Shown piece after piece: positions 1 through 6,620 of a stretch of DNA of 64,000 nt. The DNA is taken from NCBI RefSeq assembly GCF_016757735.1, contig NZ_CP068439.1:744001-808000 (forward strand). The letters run 5' to 3'. Source of the stretch: Aequorivita iocasae (GTDB taxonomy: Bacteria > Bacteroidota > Bacteroidia > Flavobacteriales > Flavobacteriaceae). Position 1 is the first letter of the stretch; each line of letters opens with the position of its first letter. The notes below the pieces were generated by a model that did no database searches, was not told the DNA's origin, and saw only the letters and a list, made by a program, of their open reading frames with translations. Made by a program: the position numbers and the translations under genes.

Positions 1-932
1 TTCAATCGATGGTACAAATCCTCCCTAAATTTCCCCTCGGAAACGGCTTTCAGCAAGTCTTCATTCGTTGCGGAAAGTATCCGTACATCCACGTCAATTT
101 CGGTATTGCTGCCCACGGGTTTTATGCGCCGTTCCTGCAAAGCGCGAAGTAATTGAATTTGGTTTTCATAGGAAAGATTACCGACTTCATCCAAAAAAAG
201 TGTGCCTCCGTCTGCCGCTTCAAAATGGCCTTTTTTGTCATTTACCGCGCCCGTAAAACTTCCCTTTACGTGGCCGAAAAATTCGCTCGCGGCAATCTCT
301 TTCGGAATAGCGCCGCAATCTACTGCCACAAAATTTTTGTCTTTTCGGGAACTATAATTGTGGATTGCCTTTGCGGCAACTTCCTTTCCAGTTCCGCTTT
401 CACCTTGAATAAGAACGCACATATCCGTTGGCCCGACGAGTTTTAAATATTCGTTGAATTTTTTGGAGGCTTCGCTGATGCCGATTACAAATTTGGACTT
501 TTCAGAACTTGGTTGGGAAGCAGGTTGTTTCGGCTCAACAGTTTCTGAAATATGCTCTTCGGCAGATTCCCTATTTTGAGAATCCGCTTCAATAATCATC
601 AACAATTCCTCCGGCCGGAACGGTTTCGAAATATAATCCAGCGCCCCTTTCTTTATGGCTTTTACCGCAGTATCCACTTCAGCATAACCTGTCATTAAAA
701 TCACTTTTGTTTTCGGGGAAGTTTTTTGTGAAAATTCAAGCAAGTCAAGACCCGAATCGTCCGGCAGCTTTAAATCCGTAATCAGCAAATCAAAATTGCT
801 TTCAGAAATTGTTTTTCGCGCCTTTTCGCCTGAAAGCGAAACAGTGACATTAAAACCTTTTCGTTCCAAAAAAGAAGTGAGCATTTTGCCAAAAGCTACA
901 TCGTCTTCAACTATATGTATTTGTTGCGCCAT
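1..932 (-). CDS. Sigma-54-dependent response regulator, NtrC family (partial)
   Basis: About 310 residues are visible from the ATG at 932; the gene runs off the left edge, so the end of the AAA+ domain and any DNA-binding domain are missing. A receiver domain fills residues 3-115, with acidic residues D10/D11, phosphoacceptor D53 in ITDLKLP and the conserved K103. After a Ser/Pro/Glu-rich linker comes a sigma-54 activator ATPase: Walker A GESGTGKE (177-184), the sigma-54 contact loop GSFTGA (224-229) and Walker B GGTLFLDEV (242-250). Such proteins are phosphorylated by a partner histidine kinase and then open promoters bound by RpoN-polymerase. The partner kinase is not in the window. The loop has Ser where GAFTGA has Ala, a tolerated variant. 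The family is certain; the target genes are unknown. Confidence 0.95.
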   Translation of the reverse strand, partial: MAQQIHIVEDDVAFGKMLTSFLERKGFNVTVSLSGEKARKTISESNFDLLITDLKLPDDSGLDLLEFSQKTSPKTKVILMTGYAEVDTAVKAIKKGALDYISKPFRPEELLMIIEADSQNRESAEEHISETVEPKQPASQPSSEKSKFVIGISEASKKFNEYLKLVGPTDMCVLIQGESGTGKEVAAKAIHNYSSRKDKNFVAVDCGAIPKEIAASEFFGHVKGSFTGAVNDKKGHFEAADGGTLFLDEVGNLSYENQIQLLRALQERRIKPVGSNTEIDVDVRILSATNEDLLKAVSEGKFREDLYHRL

Positions 933-993
933 TACGTTTTCTGAGAACGTAAAAATAGTGAGTATATGGCTGGGCAAACTTTAAATTTATCAT

Positions 994-1024
994 AAAAAAA
1001 GGCGCCCATTTTATGGACGCCTTT
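994..1024 (-). terminator. Rho-independent terminator after the PepSY-like gene
   Basis: On the minus strand a 10-bp stem (AAAGGCGTCC with GGGCGCCTTT, one wobble) encloses a 7-nt loop and is followed by a run of T. It starts about 33 nt after the stop of the gene at 1057 and insulates that gene from the regulator further down the same strand. Confidence 0.85.
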
Positions 1025-1056
1025 CCCAGAAGTATTGAATCTAAAATACCTGCAGC

Positions 1057-1467
1057 TTACTGCTTCTTCATATCGTTTTTAATCCACTCACCTTTTGCGT
1101 TAGCATAAACCGTTGCAGCTTTTTTATCTGCAGTGGCAAGGTCAAGTTTATATTCTCCATTGGCATTCACATAAGCCTTAGAAATAGTGGCACCGCTAAA
1201 GTCTTTAGCTACGGCGTCTTTAACGGTTTGTGGTACCTCAGAAGCTTTTACTTCTTTAAAATCTTGTACGGGGGCTGCAATCACAGCTGTTTCGGCATCA
1301 ACTACATCAGCAGTTTCAGCATCTTGTGCAGCTTCAATTCTGCTTTCCACTTGCGCTTCAACGGCAGTTTGTTTTTGCTCGTTCATTGCAGTCGGCTCTT
1401 TATCTTGTGCGGTTGCTGCGGTTAAACCTCCTAATACGATTGCTGTACTTAAAATTAACTTTTTCAT
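1057..1467 (-). CDS. Small secreted PepSY-like protein
   Basis: A 136-residue protein with a clear signal peptide (about residues 1-20, ending ATAQ). Residues 21-70 are rich in Ala, Glu, Asp and Val and are probably disordered. The C-terminal part (about 72-133) has the pattern of a PepSY-like or BLIP-like domain: a short amphipathic helix (VPQTVKDAVAKDF) followed by strands in which Tyr/Val residues alternate with Asn-Gly or Lys-Gly turns (NANGEYKLDL, ANAKGEW). Single-domain proteins of this kind are common in the Bacteroidota periplasm and their role is mostly unknown. It is a monocistronic unit with its own terminator, and a perfect palindrome lies about 100 bp upstream. The export call is firm, the fold is inferred, and I assign no function. 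Confidence 0.75.
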   Translation of the reverse strand: MKKLILSTAIVLGGLTAATAQDKEPTAMNEQKQTAVEAQVESRIEAAQDAETADVVDAETAVIAAPVQDFKEVKASEVPQTVKDAVAKDFSGATISKAYVNANGEYKLDLATADKKAATVYANAKGEWIKNDMKKQ

Positions 1468-1570
1468 TTGTTTTTGTTTTTAATAATTATTTATTCGTTT
1501 CTCTAAGTTTGTTTGTTGTCTTGTATATAGAAAAAGTAGTGCCATAGAAAATATGGAACAGAAAAAACCA

Positions 1571-1597
1571 TTAAATAACTGCAAAACAGTTATTTAA
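1571..1597. repeat. Perfect palindrome, 11-bp arms, 5-nt loop
   Basis: TTAAATAACTG and its exact complement CAGTTATTTAA are separated by CAAAA. The palindrome lies in the 215-bp gap between the PepSY-like gene and arfB, about 104 bp upstream of the start codon at 1467. No T run follows on either strand, so it is a weak terminator candidate and could equally be an operator or an mRNA leader hairpin. Confidence 0.6.
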
Positions 1598-1654
1598 AGA
1601 TTATTCAATTGTTTTGAATTTTAAGAAAAGTGTATAATGGAAAGAACAGTTGTA

Positions 1655-1681
1655 TAAAAATTACACAGTTTTTGTGTAAAC
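1655..1681 (-). terminator. Rho-independent terminator after arfB
   Basis: On the minus strand, directly after the arfB stop, TTACAC and GTGTAA pair around a 7-nt loop and are followed by TTTTT. The stem is short but the position is right for the end of the arfB transcription unit. Confidence 0.65.
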
Positions 1682-1682
1682 A

Positions 1683-2087
1683 CTATTCAATTTTTGGTGG
1701 TTTGCGGTTGGATTTTTTAAAGGCATTTTCCTTTTTGGATTTTAAACGTCTTTCAATCGCTCCTTTTGAAGGTTTTGTTTTCTTTCGCGGTTTTGCGACT
1801 TTAAGGGTTTTCTGAAGCAATTCAACAAGCCTTTCAATAACGATAGCCTTGTTGCGGTGCTGACTTCGGGTTTCGCCGCATTGAAGAACTATTATTCCTT
1901 CGGAAGAAATTTTTGTGGAAAGTTTTGTTCGAAGACGTTCCTTTTCAATTTCTGAAAGTGCTTCGGAATTTTCTAAACTAAATGAAACCTCAACTTTTGA
2001 AGCCGTTTTGTTCACATGCTGCCCGCCCGGCCCGCTGCTGCGGATGGCTTTAAAGGAAAGTTCAGAAATTAAAACTTCGGCATTCAT
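1683..2087 (-). CDS. arfB: Alternative ribosome-rescue factor ArfB (peptidyl-tRNA hydrolase)
   Basis: A 134-residue protein with one release-factor catalytic domain. The GGQ motif is at residues 21-23 within SSGPGGQHVNK, the signature that hydrolyses peptidyl-tRNA in the ribosomal peptidyl-transferase centre. There are no codon-recognition domains. The C-terminal 45 residues are very basic (KPRKKTKPSKG, RRLKSKKE, KKSNRKPP), as expected for the tail that ArfB/YaeJ threads into the empty mRNA channel of stalled ribosomes. The length fits the family (about 140). Its ATG overlaps the stop of the DUF4301 gene by 4 bp, which suggests translational coupling. Confidence 0.93.
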   Translation of the reverse strand: MNAEVLISELSFKAIRSSGPGGQHVNKTASKVEVSFSLENSEALSEIEKERLRTKLSTKISSEGIIVLQCGETRSQHRNKAIVIERLVELLQKTLKVAKPRKKTKPSKGAIERRLKSKKENAFKKSNRKPPKIE

Positions 2088-3610
2088 TGCGGTTGGTGTT
2101 CTTTATTCAAAAGGTCGTTCACCGTTTTTACAGGATTGAAAGTGATCAGCGGCACTTCTACAAAAACCGTGTTCCAGTTTGCCATCGCGCCATTCCAAAG
2201 TCCCGGAAGTTCCAATGCTTTTATAGGTTTTCCATAATATGATTTATGTGATATAAAACCTGTATCGGGATCTGAAAATTTCAGCAAATCATACTTTTTT
2301 CCTTTATAATTACGCAGTCCGCAAACCAAATCCACGGGATTAAAATGCGTTGCCTTTTCAACCAAAACCTTTTGTTGCGTATTGTTTTTATCAATTTGGG
2401 ACATTTCCACTATTTGATAGGAAAGGTTTCCGTTTTTGTCTTTTATAAGAAATGGGCCGCCGCCCGGCGCGCCGGTATTTTCAACTACGCCGCAAACGCG
2501 GATGGGCCGCTTCAGGATTTTTAAAATTTCCTCTTTATATATAGGAGTGTTTTTTATGAAAAGTTCCTTGGAAATAAATTCGGAAGCGTTTTTCAAAACT
2601 TCTTCGGAAGGATTTGCAGCGTGAAGTTTTTCCACAAAACCAAAGATTTTTTGCTGAAGGGAAAGCATTTTTCCAGCGAGCACTTTTTTCTGAAAAGCGA
2701 TGGTTTCCACATAATTTTGCGAAACCACGTTGTCAATATTTTTTATAAAAACGATGTCGGCATCCACTTCATTCAAATTTTCCAAAAGTGCCCCGTGCCC
2801 GGACGGACGAAAAACCAAATCGCCATTTTCATCTAAAAAAGCTTTGTTTTCAGTAGTTGCGGCAACTGTATCAGTTTCCTTTTTCTGAAAGGAATAGGAA
2901 ATATTGAATCTTACGCCTGTTTTGTTCTCAACGGTTTCCTGAATTTCTTCATATCTTTTTTTGAACTTTTCCTCGTGTTCTTCCGAAACCGTAAAATGCA
3001 AATTGGCAATGCCGTTCGCGCTTGCATAAAACGCTGCTTCGTATAATTGTTCGTCAAAAGCGGTAACATAATTTTCGCCGTAATCGTGAAACGGAACGAG
3101 CCCTTTGGGCGTGTTGCTGAAATTGAGACCGGTTTCTTTTAGCATTTCCTTTACAAAGAAATAAAAGCGTTTTCCTTTTTCGAAATTTTTAAAATCGGGG
3201 AATTTCGCTTCCAATTTTTCTTTCACCAAAGAAGAAAAAGGAAATTTTTCAATTGATTCAAAAAAGATTTTCAAATTTCTATTCTCTTCCTTTTGAAGAA
3301 ACGCATCGATGTCTTCATTTTCAAAATCATAATTCTCCAAAAACTGATGCAAAAACTTAAACATTCGCGTAGCAGCGCCCGAAGCTGGCACAAATTTCAG
3401 CAAATCAAGTCTGTCTTTTTCAGCTTCAAAAAGCGCTACAAAATGGTTTTGTTCCGTTTCTGAAAATACTGCAATGCCATTATCCGCCGAAGCTGGTTCA
3501 ACAACATTTGCGAACGGGATCCCTTTCTTGAAAATTTCAAGTTGGCGTGCTACTTTAGCTTCGGAAAGCCCGTGATTCTTTATTTGTTGTATGTTTTTTT
3601 CTGTAAACAT
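2084..3610 (-). CDS. DUF4301 family protein, possible nucleotidyltransferase
   Basis: A 508-residue cytoplasmic protein of the Bacteroidota family DUF4301. I place the start at the ATG at 3610 (MFTEKNIQQI); an in-frame ATG at 3670 would begin inside an inverted repeat. I see three stretches like those of UDP-sugar pyrophosphorylases: a Gly/Ala-rich loop FVPASGAATRMF (73-84) where those enzymes have GGxGTRLG, a TPKGLVPFH segment (about 168-175) like the PKxxxP substrate loop, and RPSGHGALLENL followed by NIDN (268-294), like the PGGHGD...NIDN signature. The family link is certain; a sugar-nucleotide transferase activity is my inference. It lies between the NadR-like kinase gene and arfB on one strand. 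Confidence 0.85.
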   Translation of the reverse strand: MFTEKNIQQIKNHGLSEAKVARQLEIFKKGIPFANVVEPASADNGIAVFSETEQNHFVALFEAEKDRLDLLKFVPASGAATRMFKFLHQFLENYDFENEDIDAFLQKEENRNLKIFFESIEKFPFSSLVKEKLEAKFPDFKNFEKGKRFYFFVKEMLKETGLNFSNTPKGLVPFHDYGENYVTAFDEQLYEAAFYASANGIANLHFTVSEEHEEKFKKRYEEIQETVENKTGVRFNISYSFQKKETDTVAATTENKAFLDENGDLVFRPSGHGALLENLNEVDADIVFIKNIDNVVSQNYVETIAFQKKVLAGKMLSLQQKIFGFVEKLHAANPSEEVLKNASEFISKELFIKNTPIYKEEILKILKRPIRVCGVVENTGAPGGGPFLIKDKNGNLSYQIVEMSQIDKNNTQQKVLVEKATHFNPVDLVCGLRNYKGKKYDLLKFSDPDTGFISHKSYYGKPIKALELPGLWNGAMANWNTVFVEVPLITFNPVKTVNDLLNKEHQPQ

Positions 3611-3630
3611 TTTATTCAATGTAATTGCAA

Positions 3631-3700
3631 GTTTCTTCGCGACCTTTGCGCCTTTGCGGTAAATTATCACCGCAGAGACGCAGAGAACGCAAAGGTTTTT
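3631..3700. repeat. Imperfect inverted repeat built from CGCARAG units
   Basis: Arms at about 3634-3660 and 3669-3695 match at 20 of 27 positions when one is reversed (both begin ACCGCA). Each arm is itself a degenerate tandem of 8-9-nt units such as CGCAAAGG or CGCAGAGA. The element fills the gap between the NadR-like kinase stop and the DUF4301 start and could fold into a long hairpin in the shared transcript. Confidence 0.75.
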
Positions 3701-4271
3701 ACCTATTTAATAATGCGTCAATTATTTCGTTTGCTTTTTTAAACCGCTCTTCCTCGTTTCCCTTTAAAATTTTATACGGAAAACCCTGTTTTTTCAATTC
3801 GGCCTCGAAAATACGAAACATCTCCTTGCGGTTGTTCGGTCGGTCGCGCAAAATATCCGGTTCCCAAGGCGTGTCAACATATGTCAAAAGGTAGATGCTG
3901 TAATTGTTTTTGGTTGCTTCGGTTTTTATTTCCGAAGGACAAAATCCGTCGTAATAATATTCGGAATAGACTTTTAGTTCGAGCAGATTCGTATCGCAAA
4001 TCAGCAGATTTTCAACTTTTTGAGAAACTTCATTTTCAAGTTGCAATTGCCCTTTTGCGATTGGAATTAAATCTTCTTTTTTAACTAATTTCTTTTCGGA
4101 ATCCCACTTTTTTTGAAGGAATTCGCGCATATATTCGGGAACCCAAAGCGTTTTGTAGTGTTCCGACAACTGTTTTGCCAAGGTGGTTTTGCCAGTAGAT
4201 TCGGGACCGTATAAAACTACTTTAATCAATTCAGCAGACTGGTTTCGGGTATGTTCAAGTTTTTCTTCCAA
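3699..4271 (-). CDS. NadR-like ATP-dependent kinase (ribosylnicotinamide kinase-type P-loop protein)
   Basis: A 190-residue P-loop protein with Walker A GPESTGKT (residues 22-29) near the N-terminus. It also has YMREF in the nucleoside-binding region, ICDTN as the Walker B-like strand, and a TPWEPDILRDRP lid segment. This matches the C-terminal kinase domain of NadR, which phosphorylates nicotinamide riboside to NMN; the NadR adenylyltransferase domain is absent. The gene overlaps pnuC by 46 bp from the ATG at 4271. A TTG at 4229 that overlaps the pnuC stop is an alternative start. Beside a PnuC transporter, such kinases trap the imported vitamin by phosphorylation. Since a thiamine-binding-like gene lies just upstream, thiamine is a possible alternative substrate. 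Confidence 0.85.
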   Translation of the reverse strand: MEEKLEHTRNQSAELIKVVLYGPESTGKTTLAKQLSEHYKTLWVPEYMREFLQKKWDSEKKLVKKEDLIPIAKGQLQLENEVSQKVENLLICDTNLLELKVYSEYYYDGFCPSEIKTEATKNNYSIYLLTYVDTPWEPDILRDRPNNRKEMFRIFEAELKKQGFPYKILKGNEEERFKKANEIIDALLNR

Positions 4272-4864
4272 GCGCGGTATCCGTAAATGGCAATAATAGT
4301 AAATAAAAGATATTGAAACGAAGTAAACACGAGCCCTTTATAAAGGTAAAGTGGCACGGAAATTAAGTCGCCAATAATCCAATAGATCCAGTTTTCGAGT
4401 TTCTTTTTCGCCATAAGCCACATTCCCACGAAGAAAATTGCAGTCGTAATTGTGTCAACATAAGCTGTCCAACTGTTCCATTTTTCAAAATATTCGTACA
4501 CACCAAAAACGAAAATAAGCGTTGCTATAAAAATGTAAATAGATTGTTTGTTTTCGGTTTTTGTGGCTTTTGTGATGGGCGTATAGTGGGTCGCATCCAC
4601 TTTTCGAGTCCAAATATACCAGCCGTAAATGCTCATTGCAAAGTAATAGGCGTTTATCATCATATCGCCCAAAAGCCCGTAAACGGCAAGAATGTACACA
4701 AAAATTGCTGTGCTTATAATCCCCGTGGGATATACGAGAATATTATCCTGCTTGCTAAACCACACGCTCAAAAAACCAAAGAAAACGCCGATGAGTTCCA
4801 GCACTATTAAATGTGTGGGAACTTCGGCATATTGCGCAAAAAACCAATCAAAAATGGGGCTCAT
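4226..4864 (-). CDS. pnuC: PnuC-family vitamin transporter (nicotinamide riboside type)
   Basis: A 212-residue integral membrane protein with about seven hydrophobic segments. Features typical of PnuC are the N-terminal ELIGVFFGFLSVWFSKQDN, the YPTGIISTAIFVY helix, the aromatic NAYYFAMSIYGWYIW stretch and the C-terminal LYKGLVFTSFQYLLFTIIAIYGYRAW helix. PnuC proteins move unphosphorylated vitamins by facilitated diffusion, and a cytosolic kinase traps the substrate. The gene overlaps both neighbours: 17 bp with the thiamine-binding-like gene upstream and 46 bp with the NadR-like kinase downstream, so the three are coupled. The substrate is not settled by sequence reading: nicotinamide riboside fits the kinase, thiamine (PnuT type) fits the upstream gene. 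Confidence 0.9.
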   Translation of the reverse strand: MSPIFDWFFAQYAEVPTHLIVLELIGVFFGFLSVWFSKQDNILVYPTGIISTAIFVYILAVYGLLGDMMINAYYFAMSIYGWYIWTRKVDATHYTPITKATKTENKQSIYIFIATLIFVFGVYEYFEKWNSWTAYVDTITTAIFFVGMWLMAKKKLENWIYWIIGDLISVPLYLYKGLVFTSFQYLLFTIIAIYGYRAWKKNLNIPETSLLN

Positions 4865-5108
4865 AGTCGCTGCGGTCTGATTTTACTATTTTGATGTAAA
4901 GCAAACCTCTTTCCACAGCTTCCAATGCAACTTTCATTTCTTTTTGAAGAAGGTTCATCACCGCATCATAATCGCCGTAAACCTGTGTGCTTAGCGGATT
5001 TTCCAAAACCGTCAGCCCAGAATTTCGAAGGCTTTTTATAAAATTGATTATTGCGGGTTCGTAATCGTCCTGTAAAGGCGTGAGGGTTAATTCTACTGAA
5101 ATTTTCAT
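4848..5108 (-). CDS. Thiamine-binding-like protein (MTH1187/YkoF family)
   Basis: An 86-residue cytoplasmic protein with the single ferredoxin-like fold of the MTH1187/YkoF (DUF77) family. The visible pattern is MKISVELTLTPL at strand 1, an amphipathic helix with IINFIKSLRNSG, then VLENPLSTQVYGDY and a second helix ending LYIKIVKSDRSD. YkoF-family proteins bind hydroxymethylpyrimidine or thiamine, and in Bacteroidota they are often near PnuC-type genes. The gene overlaps pnuC by 17 bp. I saw no TPP riboswitch in the 87-bp gap upstream. Ligand binding is inferred from the family only. Confidence 0.8.
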   Translation of the reverse strand: MKISVELTLTPLQDDYEPAIINFIKSLRNSGLTVLENPLSTQVYGDYDAVMNLLQKEMKVALEAVERGLLYIKIVKSDRSDYEPHF

Positions 5109-5195
5109 TTTTTCATTTTTTTCAAAACTACGATTTTAAAAAGTTTTCAGTCGCAGTTTGCAGTTTTTGGAATCTGGTTTTTTAAGATTTGGAAT

Positions 5196-5888
5196 TTACT
5201 CAAACGCCGTTCCCATCACAACCATATTTGCTCCAGCTTCGTAAGCGGTATTTTTTTGTGCTTCGGTTTTTATTCCACCGCCAACAATTAAAGGGATGTT
5301 GATTGCTTTTTTTACTTCGGAAATGATTTCGGGCTTTACAGGAAATTTTGCGCCGCTGCCCGCTTCCAAATAAATAATCTTCGCCCCCATAAATTGTCCC
5401 GCTAACGCCGTGTGCACAATGTTTTCAATATTTTCCTGCGGAAGCGGTTCCGTATTTGTCACTTTTGAAACCGCCGAATCATTTCCACCGTCAATCAAAA
5501 TGTAACCTGTGGAAATAATTTCCAAAGAACTATTTTTCAATTTTGAAATAGATTTTATTTGCTGCCCAACTAAATATTCTGCATTTCTTCCTGAAAGCAA
5601 AGTCAAAAATAACAAAGCATCTGCTAATGGAGTAATGTGCGAATGATCGCCAGGAAACAAAAAAATTGGAAGCCTTGTTTCAGCTTTCAAAGCTTTTACC
5701 GTTTCTTCAGTTTCGCCATTTGCAACGGTACTTCCGCCCACAAAAAGGTGAGTGGTTTCCTTAGGAATTTGTTTCAAAAAAGAATTTGCTTCGGATACTT
5801 CAAACTTATCGGGGTCAATTAAAATAGCGAGTTGCTTTTCTTTTTCGGAAACGGATTTCTGAAGATTTTCATAAAAAATTTCTTTCAT
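5196..5888 (-). CDS. Geranylgeranylglyceryl/heptaprenylglyceryl phosphate synthase family (PcrB/GGGPS)
   Basis: A 230-residue TIM-barrel enzyme. It shows ILIDPDK (residues 22-28) at the metal/phosphate site, HLFVGGST, the FPGDHSHI loop (about 78-85), IIYLEAGSGA with the conserved Tyr-Leu-Glu, and the phosphate-binding loops VGGGIKT and VVMGTAFE at the end. These enzymes link a polyprenyl chain to sn-glycerol-1-phosphate; they make archaeal ether lipids, and group II members also occur in Bacteroidota, where the physiological product is unclear. The protein ends at MGTAFE, slightly shorter than typical members (about 240-250). Its stop lies 87 bp before the thiamine-binding-like gene, and it starts 3 bp after the phosphopantetheinyl transferase stop. 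Confidence 0.9.
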   Translation of the reverse strand: MKEIFYENLQKSVSEKEKQLAILIDPDKFEVSEANSFLKQIPKETTHLFVGGSTVANGETEETVKALKAETRLPIFLFPGDHSHITPLADALLFLTLLSGRNAEYLVGQQIKSISKLKNSSLEIISTGYILIDGGNDSAVSKVTNTEPLPQENIENIVHTALAGQFMGAKIIYLEAGSGAKFPVKPEIISEVKKAINIPLIVGGGIKTEAQKNTAYEAGANMVVMGTAFE

Positions 5889-5891
5889 TTA

Positions 5892-6527
5892 CTATTTTTC
5901 AGAAATAAGCGCATAGGCACAAGTGAATTGTTCAAATTCCAAAAAATCCACATCGTATTTTTGTTGTTTGTCCTCGTAAGTCACGGTAGCAGTGGTTTTG
6001 TTTTCATCGAGATTAAAGTCTTCCACATAAATATGTTCCAAAAAGCTTACCCCTTTTTCGGCAAAACTTTTATATAAAGATTCTTTGGCGCACCAAACTA
6101 TAGTTAACTTTCGCATTAAAGCATCTTCATTTGCAAAAATCTTGTACGCTTTCAACGGGGTGAATTTATGTGCGATCCGCAAGATTTTGTGTCGCTGCAT
6201 TTCAATATCAATTCCCACTTCTATATCACTAATTATTATTGCAGCGAAATTGAAGGAATGGGTAATGGAAATGTGCTTATCGCCTGTTAAATGCGGTTTT
6301 CCGTGTTCATCGTAATACAAATCGTGATCGGTATATCCATCCAAAGCCATCAAATGCCGAATACTCATAAAACCGCGACGGTGCAGGTCGCTCTTCATAT
6401 TATTAACCCGGGTTGCACAATTATCGGTAAGTTGAATACCTTGGGAAAGTGCTTCAAAAGACTCTTCAATCTTCCAAATGAAGACTTTAGTATTGGGATT
6501 TACTGTTATAGTTTTGTAAAGTGGCAT
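5892..6527 (-). CDS. 4'-phosphopantetheinyl transferase superfamily protein
   Basis: A 211-residue protein with the two signature motifs of Sfp-type phosphopantetheinyl transferases: VGIDIEM (104-110), which binds magnesium, and WCAKESLYK (145-153), with the catalytic K/E. ITHSFNFAA (88-96) is the upstream conserved motif. These enzymes convert apo-acyl carrier proteins to the holo form with the pantetheine arm of CoA. It is the first gene of the minus-strand run and is divergent from ahcY with 93 bp between them. Whether it serves fatty-acid ACP or a secondary-metabolite carrier cannot be read here. Confidence 0.92.
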   Translation of the reverse strand: MPLYKTITVNPNTKVFIWKIEESFEALSQGIQLTDNCATRVNNMKSDLHRRGFMSIRHLMALDGYTDHDLYYDEHGKPHLTGDKHISITHSFNFAAIIISDIEVGIDIEMQRHKILRIAHKFTPLKAYKIFANEDALMRKLTIVWCAKESLYKSFAEKGVSFLEHIYVEDFNLDENKTTATVTYEDKQQKYDVDFLEFEQFTCAYALISEK

Positions 6528-6548
6528 AAACTTTTAAAGGATATTTCG

Positions 6549-6556
6549 TAGTTTTG
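6549..6556 (+). promoter_or_regulatory. Candidate -7 element of the ahcY promoter
   Basis: TAGTTTTG matches the Bacteroidota -7 consensus TAnnTTTG exactly and lies 65 nt before the ahcY start. No good -33 TTG is at the expected distance. The leader also holds a small CCGC/GCGG hairpin near 6592-6603. It does not match any SAM or SAH riboswitch that I know. Confidence 0.5.
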
Positions 6557-6620
6557 CGGACTTTAGATTTGAAATAATTTTTAACAAAAATCCGCTATTG
6601 CGGGTATAAAGATAACAAAT

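Noticed and set aside
153-446. Plus-strand frame at the left edge
   Set aside because: The opposite strand encodes an intact sigma-54 activator domain across the same bases.
5109-5195. TPP riboswitch before the thiamine-binding-like gene
   Set aside because: The 87-bp gap lacks the conserved CTGAGA and ACCTGA elements and is too short.
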